DNA of 33,980 nt, taken from contig NZ_JAKRGC010000031.1 of assembly GCF_022347745.1 (NCBI RefSeq), positions 1 through 33,980 on the forward strand, given 5' to 3'. Below the pieces are notes generated by a model. That model saw only the letters and a program-made list of their open reading frames with translations, did not search any database and had not been told where the DNA came from. Origin of the DNA: Streptomyces sp. OfavH-34-F (GTDB lineage Bacteria > Actinomycetota > Actinomycetes > Streptomycetales > Streptomycetaceae). Both the position numbers and the translations under genes were made by a program. Shown piece by piece: positions 8,572 through 17,650 of this stretch; the stretch's first letter is position 1, and each line of letters starts with the position of its first letter.

Positions 8572-9384
8572 ATGACCGTCACGTCCGAGCAGCGCTACGG
8601 GGAGTTCGTCGCCGTACGGGTCCACGAGGGGCTGGAACACGTCGCCGAGCTGGTCCTCGACCGGCCGAAGGCCATGAACGCGGTGTCCACGGACATGGCC
8701 CGCTCGATCACCGCCGCCTGCGACGCGCTCGCCGCCGACCGGGACGTGCGGGTGACCGTGCTGACCTCCAGCCATGAGCGGGCCTTCTGCGTGGGCGCCG
8801 ACCTCAAGGAGCGCAACTCCTTCACCGACGCCGACCTGGTGCGCCAGCGGCCCACCGCGCGCGCCGCCTACACCGGGGTGCTGGAGCTGCCGATGCCGAC
8901 GATCGCCGCCGTGCACGGCTTCGCGCTCGGCGGCGGCTTCGAGCTGGCGCTCTCCTGCGACCTGATCGTCGCCGACCCGACCGCCGTGGTGGGGCTGCCC
9001 GAGGTCTCCGTGGGCGTCATCCCCGGCGGCGGCGGCACCCAGCTGCTGCCCCGCCGGGTCGGCGCCGCGCGCGCCGCCGAGCTGATCTTCAGCGCCCGCC
9101 GGGTGGAGGCGGCCGAGGCGCGGGAGCTGGGCCTGGTGGACGAGCTGGTGGCGGCGGGCGAGGACCGGTCCGAGGCACTGGCCCTGGCCGGCCGGATCGC
9201 GGGCAACTCGCCCGTGGGGCTGCGGGCGGCCAAGCGGGCGCTGCGGCTCGGACACGGGCTCGACCTGCGGGCCGGCCTGGACGTCGAGGACTCCGCGTGG
9301 CGCTCGGTGGCCTTCTCCGGGGACCGGGCGGAGGGCGTGGCCGCGTTCAACGAGAAGCGGAAGCCGAACTGGCCGGGCGAGTGA
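8572..9384 (+). CDS. Enoyl-CoA hydratase/isomerase (crotonase) family protein
   Basis: 270 residues, normal crotonase size. The oxyanion-hole segment ERAFCVGADLKERNSF and the second Gly loop GFALGGGFELALSCDLIVAD are present. Both acidic residues used by true hydratases are kept (Glu of GGGFE and Glu of GLPEVSVGVIPGGGGTQ), so hydration of trans-2-enoyl-CoA in fatty-acid or amino-acid breakdown is likely; the exact substrate is not readable. ATG 8572 follows AGGGG 7-8 nt upstream. It stands alone between cya and the GGDEF gene, on the same strand as both. Confidence 0.9.
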   Translation: MTVTSEQRYGEFVAVRVHEGLEHVAELVLDRPKAMNAVSTDMARSITAACDALAADRDVRVTVLTSSHERAFCVGADLKERNSFTDADLVRQRPTARAAYTGVLELPMPTIAAVHGFALGGGFELALSCDLIVADPTAVVGLPEVSVGVIPGGGGTQLLPRRVGAARAAELIFSARRVEAAEARELGLVDELVAAGEDRSEALALAGRIAGNSPVGLRAAKRALRLGHGLDLRAGLDVEDSAWRSVAFSGDRAEGVAAFNEKRKPNWPGE

Positions 9385-9456
9385 CCCTGTGTGGTCGCCT
9401 GGGGAAGAAGGGTCACGCTCCGGAGTCGTCGGGCGATCACTTCACGCATACCGCCC

Positions 9457-9462
9457 TAAACT
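9457..9462 (+). promoter_or_regulatory. Predicted -10 box, leaderless start of the GGDEF gene
   Basis: TAAACT lies 6 nt before the ATG at 9469, so transcription would start at or within a base of the start codon. No Shine-Dalgarno sits directly upstream of the ATG, in keeping with a leaderless mRNA. The -35 is not convincing. Confidence 0.35.
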
Positions 9463-9468
9463 GGCGCA

Positions 9469-10632
9469 ATGGGTGGTGACGACGCGCGGCTGAGGGCCGT
9501 GGTTTCGCTGGCGCAGACGATGGCCGCGGCGCACACCCCGCGGGGGTGCTGGCGAGCGGCGGCCCTGGGGGCCTGCGAGGCGCTGGGCGGCAGCTTCGCC
9601 GCGCTCTCGGTCTGGGAGCGCGGTCCGGGCAGGCTCAGGGTGCTGGTCAACGCCGGCGAGCGGGCCGAGGGCGAGGAGGAGTTCCCCGACGAGGAGGTCT
9701 ACCCCGTCCACCGGTTCCCGGAGATCACCGAGTTCCTGCACGAGCGGTGGGCCGGGGGCGGCGAGCCGGACGCCTGGGTGGAGACCGCCGCCGGGCCCGA
9801 ACCCGGGGAGGGCGGCGCGCACGGATACGGCCCCGGCTACTGCCACCAGCGCGTGGCGGCGCTGCGCCGGCGCGGCCGGGGCTGCTGCGTGGTCGCGCCG
9901 ATCGTCCTGCACGGGCGGGCCTGGGGCGAGCTGTACGTGGCGCGGCCGGTGGGCGCGCCGGTGTTCGGCCGGGCGGACGCCGACTTCGCGACGGTGCTGG
10001 CCGCCGTGGTGGCCGCCGGGCTCGCGCAGACCGAGCGCCTCGAAGAGGTCCGCAAGCTCGCGTTCACCGATCCGCTGACCGGGCTGGCCAACCGGCGGGC
10101 CGTGGACATGCGGCTGGACGAGGCGCTGGAGCGGCACCGGGCGGACGGCGCGGTGGTCAGCCTGGTGGTGTGCGACCTCAACGGGCTGAAGCGGGTCAAC
10201 GACACCCACGGCCACGCCGTCGGCGACCGGCTGCTGGAACGATTCGGCTCAGTGCTCTCCCGGTGCGGGGCCATACTGCCCGGCGCGCTGGCCGCCCGGC
10301 TCGGCGGCGACGAGTTCTGCCTGCTGGCGGTGGGGCCCGGGGCGGACGAGGTGGTCGCCGTCGCCACCGAACTGTGCGAGCGCGCGGCCGGGCTCGAACT
10401 CGGCAACGGGGTCGCCTGCGGGATGGCGTCCACCGGTGACCCCATCGGCCCCGGCGTCTCGGCCCGGCGGCTGTTCCGGCTGGCGGACGCGGCCCAGTAC
10501 CGGGCGAAGGCGGCCCGCTCCGACCGCCCGGTGGTGGCGGGGCGCGACGGCGAGGTCATCCGGCTCGCCGACTCACCGCCGAAGCCCCCGCACGACCGCC
10601 GCAGGCTGCGCGGCAGCCACCCCGAGGCGTGA
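9469..10632 (+). CDS. GAF-GGDEF diguanylate cyclase
   Basis: 387 residues. Residues ~10-185 resemble a GAF-type sensory domain (ALGACEALGGSFAALSVWERG, then CCVVAPIVLHGRAWGELYVARP). Residues ~195-355 are a GGDEF domain: FTDPLTGLANRRAVD, DLNGLKRVNDTHGHAVGDRLL and the active-site signature RLGGDEFCLL. An intact GGDEF motif and metal/substrate residues predict synthesis of c-di-GMP from two GTP. The RxxD inhibitory I-site that normally sits five residues before GGDEF is absent (LPGA there), so feedback inhibition by that site is not expected. There are no membrane segments. In streptomycetes c-di-GMP controls development through BldD and RsiG. It is followed by hutH on the same strand. Confidence 0.9.
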   Translation: MGGDDARLRAVVSLAQTMAAAHTPRGCWRAAALGACEALGGSFAALSVWERGPGRLRVLVNAGERAEGEEEFPDEEVYPVHRFPEITEFLHERWAGGGEPDAWVETAAGPEPGEGGAHGYGPGYCHQRVAALRRRGRGCCVVAPIVLHGRAWGELYVARPVGAPVFGRADADFATVLAAVVAAGLAQTERLEEVRKLAFTDPLTGLANRRAVDMRLDEALERHRADGAVVSLVVCDLNGLKRVNDTHGHAVGDRLLERFGSVLSRCGAILPGALAARLGGDEFCLLAVGPGADEVVAVATELCERAAGLELGNGVACGMASTGDPIGPGVSARRLFRLADAAQYRAKAARSDRPVVAGRDGEVIRLADSPPKPPHDRRRLRGSHPEA

Positions 10633-10677
10633 CCTCCGGGCCGGCCTCCGCGTAAGGGGTCCACCCGCCGACCACTG

Positions 10678-10706
10678 GTGACATGAAGGGTTTCAGTCCG
10701 TACGCT
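10678..10706 (+). promoter_or_regulatory. Predicted hutH promoter, leaderless
   Basis: -35 GTGACA at 10678-10683, exactly 17 nt, then -10 TACGCT at 10701-10706. The -10 ends 7 nt before the ATG at 10714, so the mRNA should start at or next to the start codon. There is no Shine-Dalgarno in between. Confidence 0.6.
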
Positions 10707-10713
10707 GCTGAAT

Positions 10714-12264
10714 ATGGATATGCACACAGTCGTGCTGGGGACGTCCGGCACCACCGCCCGCGACGTCATCGCCGTGGCCCGCGGCAACGCCCGTGTCGAA
10801 CTCTCCGGCGACGCGGTGGAGGCCCTGGCCGCCGCACGCGAGATCGTGGACGCGCTCGCCGCCAAGCCCGAGCCGGTCTACGGCGTCTCCACCGGATTCG
10901 GCGCCCTCGCCACCCGCCACATCAGCCCCGAACTGCGCGCCCGGCTCCAGCGCAACATCGTCCGCTCGCACGCCGCCGGCATGGGCCCGCGCGTCGAGCG
11001 CGAGGTGGTCCGGGCCCTGATGTTCCTGCGGCTGAAGACGGTCGCCTCCGGCCACACCGGCGTCCGGCCCGAGGTCGCCCAGACCATGGCCGACGTCCTC
11101 AACGCCGGGATCACCCCCGTCGTCCACGAGTACGGCTCGCTCGGCTGCTCCGGCGACCTGGCACCCCTGTCGCACTGCGCGCTGACGCTGATGGGCGAGG
11201 GCGACGCGGAGGGCCCGGACGGCACCGTACGCCCCGCCGGGGAACTCCTCGCCGCCCACGGCATCACCCCGGTCGAGCTGCGCGAGAAGGAGGGCCTGGC
11301 CCTCCTCAACGGCACCGACGGCATGCTCGGCATGCTGATCATGGCCCTCGCCGACCTGGGGGCGCTCTACACCTCCGCCGACATCACCGCCGCCCTCAGC
11401 CTGGAGGCCCTGCTCGGCACCGACAAGGTCCTCGCGCCCGAGCTGCACGCCATCCGCCCGCACCCCGGCCAGGGCGCCAGCGCCGACAACATGCTGCGGG
11501 TCCTGGCGGGCTCGGGCCTGACCGGCCATCACCAGGACGACGCCCCGCGCGTCCAGGACGCCTACTCGGTGCGCTGCGCACCCCAGGTCAACGGGGCCGG
11601 CCGGGACACCCTCGCGTACGCCGCGACCGTCGCCGACCGCGAACTGGCCGCCGCCGTGGACAACCCGGTGGTCCTGCCCGGGGGCCGGGTCGAGTCCAAC
11701 GGCAACTTCCACGGGGCGCCCGTCGCGTACGTCCTGGACTTCCTGGCCATCGCCGCCGCCGACCTCGGCTCGATCACCGAGCGCCGCACCGACCGGCTGC
11801 TCGACAAGAACCGCTCGCACGGGCTGCCGCCGTTCCTCGCCGACGACGCGGGCGTGGACTCGGGCCTGATGATCGCCCAGTACACCCAGGCCGCCCTCGT
11901 CGGCGAGATGAAGCGGCTCGCCGTCCCGGCCTCCGCCGACTCCATCCCGTCCTCCGCGATGCAGGAGGACCACGTCTCGATGGGCTGGTCGGCCGCGCGC
12001 AAGCTGCGCACCGCCGTGGACAACCTCGCCCGGATCGTCGCCGTCGAGCTGTACGCCGCGACCCGCGCCGTCGAGCTGCGCGTCCAGCAGGGCCTCACCC
12101 CGGCCCCGGCCACCCGGGCTGCCGTGGAGGCGCTGCGCGCGGCGGGCGTGGAGGGCCCCGGCCCGGACCGCTTCCTGTCGCCGGACCTGGCCGCCGCCGA
12201 GGCGTTCGTCCGGTCGGGCGGGCTGATCGCGGCCGTGGAGCCGGTCACCGGACCGCTGGCCTGA
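10714..12264 (+). CDS. hutH: Histidine ammonia-lyase
   Basis: 516 residues, first enzyme of histidine degradation (L-histidine to urocanate plus ammonia). The MIO electrophile forms from three residues in YGSLGCSGDLAPLSH, here Cys145-Ser146-Gly147 instead of the usual Ala-Ser-Gly; a Cys at this position is, as I recall, also found in the S. griseus enzyme. Other signatures are YGVSTGFGALATRHI, LLNGTDGMLG, QDAYSVRCAPQVNGA and ESNGNFHGAPVAY. ATG 10714 is used; ATG 10720 is two codons in. No other hut genes are nearby, which is usual in streptomycetes, where hut genes are scattered. Confidence 0.95.
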   Translation: MDMHTVVLGTSGTTARDVIAVARGNARVELSGDAVEALAAAREIVDALAAKPEPVYGVSTGFGALATRHISPELRARLQRNIVRSHAAGMGPRVEREVVRALMFLRLKTVASGHTGVRPEVAQTMADVLNAGITPVVHEYGSLGCSGDLAPLSHCALTLMGEGDAEGPDGTVRPAGELLAAHGITPVELREKEGLALLNGTDGMLGMLIMALADLGALYTSADITAALSLEALLGTDKVLAPELHAIRPHPGQGASADNMLRVLAGSGLTGHHQDDAPRVQDAYSVRCAPQVNGAGRDTLAYAATVADRELAAAVDNPVVLPGGRVESNGNFHGAPVAYVLDFLAIAAADLGSITERRTDRLLDKNRSHGLPPFLADDAGVDSGLMIAQYTQAALVGEMKRLAVPASADSIPSSAMQEDHVSMGWSAARKLRTAVDNLARIVAVELYAATRAVELRVQQGLTPAPATRAAVEALRAAGVEGPGPDRFLSPDLAAAEAFVRSGGLIAAVEPVTGPLA

Positions 12265-12290
12265 GCGGGTTTCCCGCCGCCCGGAGCCGG

Positions 12291-12324
12291 GAAGCGGCCA
12301 CCGGACCCGTCCGGTGGCCGCTTC
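12291..12324. terminator. Strong bidirectional hairpin terminator
   Basis: A perfect 15-bp stem (12291-12305 paired with 12310-12324) with a 4-nt loop. It lies between the hutH stop (12264) and the stop of the convergent LAETG-protein gene (12338), and ends both transcripts without a T-tract. Confidence 0.85.
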
Positions 12325-12337
12325 GCCGTACCGGAGG

Positions 12338-12625
12338 TCAGAGGGCCGGGCGCGGACCCGCCCGGCGCGCGGAGTACGTCACCAGGCCGGCGCCCATGCC
12401 CAGGAAGGCCGCACCGCCGAGCAGGTACGGCGTGGTGTCGACGCCCCCGCCGGTCTCGGCGAGCGCGGCGGAGCCCGGCTCCCCGCCGCTCGCCGCGGCA
12501 CCGCCGGACGTGGCGGGGGCACCGCCCGTCTCGTCCGAGGCGTTGGCCGAGGGGACGAACCACAGGGCGCACAGCAGCGTCCCCGCGGTGATGGCGGTCA
12601 GGAGCGGGCGGCGTGCCATGGCCAC
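12338..12625 (-). CDS. Small LAETG-type sortase substrate (surface protein)
   Basis: 95 residues with complete sorting architecture. An N-terminal signal peptide (~1-29, Arg-Arg then hydrophobic TAGTLLCALWFV, cleavage near ANA-S) is followed by a mature part of only ~25 Gly/Ala/Ser-rich residues. Then come the sorting motif LAETG (55-59), a transmembrane segment (PYLLGGAAFLGMGAGLVTY) and a positive tail (ARRAGPRPAL). LAxTG is the class E sortase signal of Streptomyces, used for example by long chaplins, so covalent attachment to peptidoglycan is predicted. No chaplin domain is present. The GTG start at 12625 has AGGGGGA 9 nt upstream; ATG 12619 is an alternative. Confidence 0.78.
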   Translation of the reverse strand: MAMARRPLLTAITAGTLLCALWFVPSANASDETGGAPATSGGAAASGGEPGSAALAETGGGVDTTPYLLGGAAFLGMGAGLVTYSARRAGPRPAL

Positions 12626-13122
12626 GGAATCGGTCCCCCTGGTGTCGACCGGGAATAGGGCTCGGCGCCGATGCTAGTGAGTGCCGGGGGGCGCGCGGAA
12701 GGCGTGGAGGGAGCGTTCCGGAAGTCCGCCGGGAAGCCGTCGGCACCCGGTGCGCGTGCATGGGCCGGCCGCGGTGCGGGAAGGCGTCCCGCAAGCCCCT
12801 CACCGGGCCGCCCGGACGGTGGGGGCCCGGCCGGGCGTCCCGCACAATGGAGGGGAGGCCGACGGCCGCGATGCCGCCGGACGGCAGGCCCGTGCCGCCG
12901 AAGGACGGCCCCCGGCCGCGCCCGGCGGGCGGAGCGGATCCCTGCCGCGGACGCGGAACCACCGCCCCCGGCACGGCGTCGATGAGTGGTGTTCCCCACA
13001 CATTCGACGCACGTGGAACGGGAATCCCGTACAAGGGGTTCTTGGAACATTGACGGGGTTTCGCCGCAGGGCGGCCTCGCTCGGGGTTTTCGGGGATTTC
13101 GGCAACGATGGAGAAGCGTGTG
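12626..13122. other. Gene-free region upstream of the L,D-transpeptidase
   Basis: About 500 bp between divergent genes with no credible coding region; open frames here lack ribosome-binding sites and family resemblance. It contains a 13-bp palindrome ACGGGA-A-TCCCGT at 13018-13030, flanked by two GGAAC motifs at 13015-13019 and 13042-13046. GGAAC is the -35 core of the SigE cell-envelope-stress promoter, but no matching -10 was found at correct spacing. Confidence 0.4.
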
Positions 13123-14382
13123 ATGACGGACAGCAAGCGGCGCAAGGGCCTGATGGCCGCGTCCGCACTGCTCGGCGGCGTACTGGTGCTTTCCGCCTGT
13201 AACGACGACGGCGGCAGCGGCGACACGGGCGGTCCCAGCCCCGCGAGCTCGAAGTCCCAGGCGGCCGACGTGGACAAGGCGGCGGCCGAGGAGACCTCCG
13301 AGGCCCAGATAGCGATCTCGCCCAAGAACGGCGCGACCAACGCGAGCATCAACAACGCCGCCAAGGTCACCGTCACCAAGGGCAAGCTGACGTCCGTCGT
13401 CATGACCACCAAGGACGGCAAGAACGTTTCGGGCACCCTGGCCGCCGACGGCACCAGCTGGCAGCCCGACGGCCAGCTGGAGCGCTCGACCACCTACCGG
13501 ATCAGCGCCACCGCCAAGGACGCCAAGAACCGCGAGGCGCACGAGAACTCCTCGTTCACCACCGTCTCGCCCGCCAACAGCTTCATCGGGAACTTCACCC
13601 CCGAGGACGGCTCCACGGTCGGCGTCGGCATGCCCGTCTCGATCAACTTCAACAAGCCGATCACCGACACCAAGGCCGTCCAGAACGGCATCAAGGTGAC
13701 CTCCAGCAGCGGCCAGGAAGTCGTCGGCCACTGGTTCAACTCCCAGCGCCTCGACCTGCGCCCCCAGGAGTACTGGAAGGCCGGCTCCACCGTCACGCTG
13801 AAGCTGTCCCTGGACGGCGTCGAGGGCGCGGACGGCGTCTACGGCGTCCAGCAGAAGACGGTCACCTTCAAGATCGGCCGCAGCCAGGTCTCCACGGTCG
13901 ACGCCAAGACCCACATGATGACCGTCACCCGCGACGGCAAGACGATCAGGACGATCCCGATCTCCGCGGGCTCGCCCGACAACCCCACGTACAACGGCCA
14001 GATGGTGATCTCCGAGAAGTACAAGGAGACCCGGATGAACGGCGCCACGGTCGGCTTCACCGACGACGACGGCAAGGGCGAGTACGACATCAAGGACGTG
14101 CCCCACGCCATGCGGCTGTCCACGTCGGGCACCTTCATCCACGGCAACTACTGGGGCAAGGGCATCTTCGGCAAGGCCAACACCAGCCACGGCTGCGTGG
14201 GCCTCGCCGACGTCAAGGGCGCCGGTGACGCCAACCAGCCCGCCGCCTGGTTCTACAACAACTCCCTGATCGGTGACGTCGTCATCGTCAAGAACTCCCC
14301 GGACAAGACGATCCAGCCCTCCAACGGCCTCAACGGCTGGAACATGAGCTGGGCCGACTGGACGGCGGGCTCCGCCGCCTGA
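13123..14382 (+). CDS. L,D-transpeptidase lipoprotein (Ig-like + YkuD)
   Basis: 419 residues, exported and lipid-anchored. A signal peptide ends in lipobox LSAC with acylated Cys26, then a Ser/Gly linker. Two Ig-like domains follow (~60-260, e.g. ISPKNGATNASI and FTPEDGSTVGVGMPVSI), then a YkuD catalytic domain. The active-site segment HGNYW...NTSHGCVGL provides His356 and nucleophile Cys358. Such enzymes make 3-3 peptidoglycan cross-links and resemble mycobacterial LdtMt2 in layout. The frame begins at ATG 13108, but GGAG at 13110-13113 points to GTG 13120 or ATG 13123; the latter gives the standard MTDSKRRK signal start. It stands alone. Confidence 0.92.
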   Translation: MTDSKRRKGLMAASALLGGVLVLSACNDDGGSGDTGGPSPASSKSQAADVDKAAAEETSEAQIAISPKNGATNASINNAAKVTVTKGKLTSVVMTTKDGKNVSGTLAADGTSWQPDGQLERSTTYRISATAKDAKNREAHENSSFTTVSPANSFIGNFTPEDGSTVGVGMPVSINFNKPITDTKAVQNGIKVTSSSGQEVVGHWFNSQRLDLRPQEYWKAGSTVTLKLSLDGVEGADGVYGVQQKTVTFKIGRSQVSTVDAKTHMMTVTRDGKTIRTIPISAGSPDNPTYNGQMVISEKYKETRMNGATVGFTDDDGKGEYDIKDVPHAMRLSTSGTFIHGNYWGKGIFGKANTSHGCVGLADVKGAGDANQPAAWFYNNSLIGDVVIVKNSPDKTIQPSNGLNGWNMSWADWTAGSAA

Positions 14383-14523
14383 CCGGCGCGCGCGCCGCGT
14401 CCCCCCACCCCGTACGCCCCCGCCCGTCCCATGACCTCGGAGGTAATCGACGCCCCCGGCGCCCCCCGGCAGCATGGAACCCCTCAGCCGAACGCACCGC
14501 CGTCACGAACCGGAGGGCACGCC

Positions 14524-14892
14524 ATGACCGCCTACGCCATCGCGCACCTGTACCCCGAGGGCCGCCCCAACGACGAGGTCATCGACTACATCGAGCGCAT
14601 CCAGGCGACCATGGACCCTTACGGCGGCCGGTTCCTCGTCCACAACAGCCCGGTCGAGGTGGTCGAGGGCGCGTGGCCCGGCGCCGTGGTCGTCCTCGCC
14701 TTCCCCGGCATGGCCGAGGCACGCGCCTGGTACGCCTCCCCGGCCTACCAGGAGCTGGTCCCGCTGCGGACCCGGCACATGGCCGGTGACGTAGTGCTCG
14801 TCGAGGGCGTGGCGCCGGACTACGACCCCGCCGCCACGGCCGCCGCGCTGCGGGCCGCGGGCGGTGCCGCCCCGGTGGCGCAGCGCCCGTAG
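14524..14892 (+). CDS. DUF1330 family protein
   Basis: 122 residues resembling the DUF1330 (ferredoxin-like, dimeric alpha-beta barrel) family: an N-terminal strand (YAIAHLYPEG), YGGRFLVHNSPVEVVEGAWPG, then the conserved FPGMAEARAWYASPAYQELVPLR. No substrate is known for the family. No signal peptide. ATG 14524 follows GGAGG at 14512-14516. A hairpin 20 bp after the stop closes the unit, so it is probably monocistronic. Confidence 0.83.
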   Translation: MTAYAIAHLYPEGRPNDEVIDYIERIQATMDPYGGRFLVHNSPVEVVEGAWPGAVVVLAFPGMAEARAWYASPAYQELVPLRTRHMAGDVVLVEGVAPDYDPAATAAALRAAGGAAPVAQRP

Positions 14893-14911
14893 GGCCGCAC
14901 CGCCGCCCCGG

Positions 14912-14943
14912 ACCTCACAGTCGACCCCGGGTGACTGTGAGGT
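14912..14943. terminator. Hairpin after the DUF1330 gene
   Basis: An 11-bp perfect inverted repeat: ACCTCACAGTC at 14912-14922 and GACTGTGAGGT at 14933-14943, with a 10-nt loop. It starts 20 bp after the stop at 14892. The most likely role is terminator. It is less GC-rich than other terminators here and lies in the gdhA upstream region, so an operator role is possible. Confidence 0.5.
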
Positions 14944-16623
<1,680 letters not shown>

Positions 16624-16641
16624 CCCGTCCCACGACGCACC

Positions 16642-16673
16642 GAACGGCCGGGAGACGCCTCTCCCGGCCGTTC
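16642..16673. terminator. Bidirectional hairpin terminator, gdhA/msrA
   Basis: A perfect 14-bp stem (16642-16655 with 16660-16673) and 4-nt CGCC loop, placed 19 bp after the gdhA stop and 33 bp from the end of the convergent msrA gene. Confidence 0.85.
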
Positions 16674-16705
16674 CGCGTTCACGGCGCCACGAGGTCCTTG
16701 AAACC

Positions 16706-17371
16706 TCAGCCCTCCGCGCGGGCCACGCCCACCGGGCAGGACACGCCCGTGCCGCCGATGCCGCAGTAGCCGCCCGGGTTCTTGTCCAGGTACTGCTGGT
16801 GGTCCGGCTCGGCCGGCCAGAACGGACGCCCCTCGGCCGGCAGGATCTCCGTGGTGATCTCGCCGAGTCCGGCGGCCGTGAGCACCCGCTGGTACGCCTC
16901 GCGGGAGGCATCGGCGGCCGCCGCCTGGCCGGCGGAGTGGGTGTAGAGGGCGGAGCGGTACTGCGTACCGACGTCGTTGCCCTGGCGGAAGCCCTGGGTC
17001 GGGTCGTGCGACTCCCAGAACAGCTTCAGCAGCTCGCCGTACGAGACGACGGACGGGTCGAAGACGACGCGGACCGCCTCCGTGTGCCCGGTCAGGCCCG
17101 AGCAGACCTCCTCGTACGCGGGATTCTCCGTGTAGCCGCCCTGGTAGCCGGCGAGCGTCGTCCAGACGCCGTCCGTCTGCCAGAACTTGCGCTCGGCGCC
17201 CCAGAAACAGCCCAGCGCGAAGTCCGCGACCTCCAGGCCCTCCGGGTACGGGCCGAGCAGCGGATTGCCCAGGACGGTGTGCCGGGACGGCACGGTGAAC
17301 TCGGGGACGGAACGGCCGCGCAGGGCCTCCTCCCGGGTGGGGAGCTGCGGGGTGCGGCGGTACGAGAACAT
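16706..17371 (-). CDS. msrA: Peptide-methionine (S)-S-oxide reductase
   Basis: 221 residues. It repairs oxidised proteins by reducing methionine-S-sulfoxide. The catalytic motif GCFWGAE holds nucleophile Cys55. A C-terminal cluster [13 protein letters not shown] offers resolving cysteines for thioredoxin-linked recycling. The ~45-residue N-terminal extension before the catalytic strand ([17 protein letters not shown]...) is usual for the actinobacterial and E. coli-type long form. ATG 17371 has GGAGGAG 8 nt upstream. It converges on gdhA. Confidence 0.94.
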   Translation of the reverse strand: MFSYRRTPQLPTREEALRGRSVPEFTVPSRHTVLGNPLLGPYPEGLEVADFALGCFWGAERKFWQTDGVWTTLAGYQGGYTENPAYEEVCSGLTGHTEAVRVVFDPSVVSYGELLKLFWESHDPTQGFRQGNDVGTQYRSALYTHSAGQAAAADASREAYQRVLTAAGLGEITTEILPAEGRPFWPAEPDHQQYLDKNPGGYCGIGGTGVSCPVGVARAEG

Positions 17372-17444
17372 GCGGGGGCTCCTCCTGGGTCGGCGTGCTG
17401 TCCGTACAACACGCCGCGGCCCCCGCGGATTCCGGCCCGCCAGG

Positions 17445-17567
17445 TCAGCGGCCGGGCGTCTCCTCGCCCCGTTCCGCGGCCTCCACGTAGGCGGCGGCGC
17501 GCTTGCGGGCCTTGAACCAGAAATAGAGGCCGAGGCCGATCAGGACCAGGGGTATCAGGCGTGCCAC
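17445..17567 (-). CDS. 40-residue single-pass membrane peptide
   Basis: GTG 17567 opens a 40-residue frame. A hydrophobic N-terminal helix ([15 protein letters not shown]) is followed by a highly charged tail ([22 protein letters not shown]), the layout of a small membrane-anchored peptide with a cytoplasmic tail. AAGGA lies about 11 nt upstream. It sits between msrA and the TPR-like membrane protein gene on the same strand. Function unknown. Confidence 0.55.
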   Translation of the reverse strand: MARLIPLVLIGLGLYFWFKARKRAAAYVEAAERGEETPGR

Positions 17568-17583
17568 GGTGCGGGTGTCCTTG

Positions 17584-17612
17584 CGGTGGAGGGCGGGACG
17601 GAGCCTCCACCG
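17584..17612. terminator. Hairpin downstream of the 368-residue membrane protein gene
   Basis: A 9-bp perfect inverted repeat, CGGTGGAGG at 17584-17592 and CCTCCACCG at 17604-17612, with an 11-nt loop. It begins ~39 bp after the minus-strand stop at 17651 and lies just upstream of the 40-residue gene, so it may separate the two units. Confidence 0.55.
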
Positions 17613-17650
17613 TCGCACAGACTCCGCCGATCCGGGAGGGCCCGGACCCG

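Noticed and set aside
9410..9426. BldD box before the GGDEF gene (GGTCACGCTCCG...)
   Set aside because: One half resembles the consensus with a mismatch, but the symmetric half is missing.
12613..13053. Possible gene in the 12.6-13.1 kb gap
   Set aside because: No ribosome-binding site, biased Arg/Pro/Gly composition and overlap with the start of the LAETG gene.
13015..13060. SigE-dependent promoter for the L,D-transpeptidase, based on two GGAAC motifs
   Set aside because: No matching -10 element 16-17 nt downstream of either motif.
11562..13493. Long minus-strand frame spanning hutH, the LAETG gene and the Ldt gene
   Set aside because: It crosses three supported genes and two regulatory regions and shows no domain; it is a frame shadow.
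14912..14943. CRP-type cAMP-receptor site, because the arms contain CTCACAG and CTGTGAG
   Set aside because: The half-sites are inverted relative to TGTGA-N6-TCACA and the spacing is wrong; a terminator after the DUF1330 gene is simpler.
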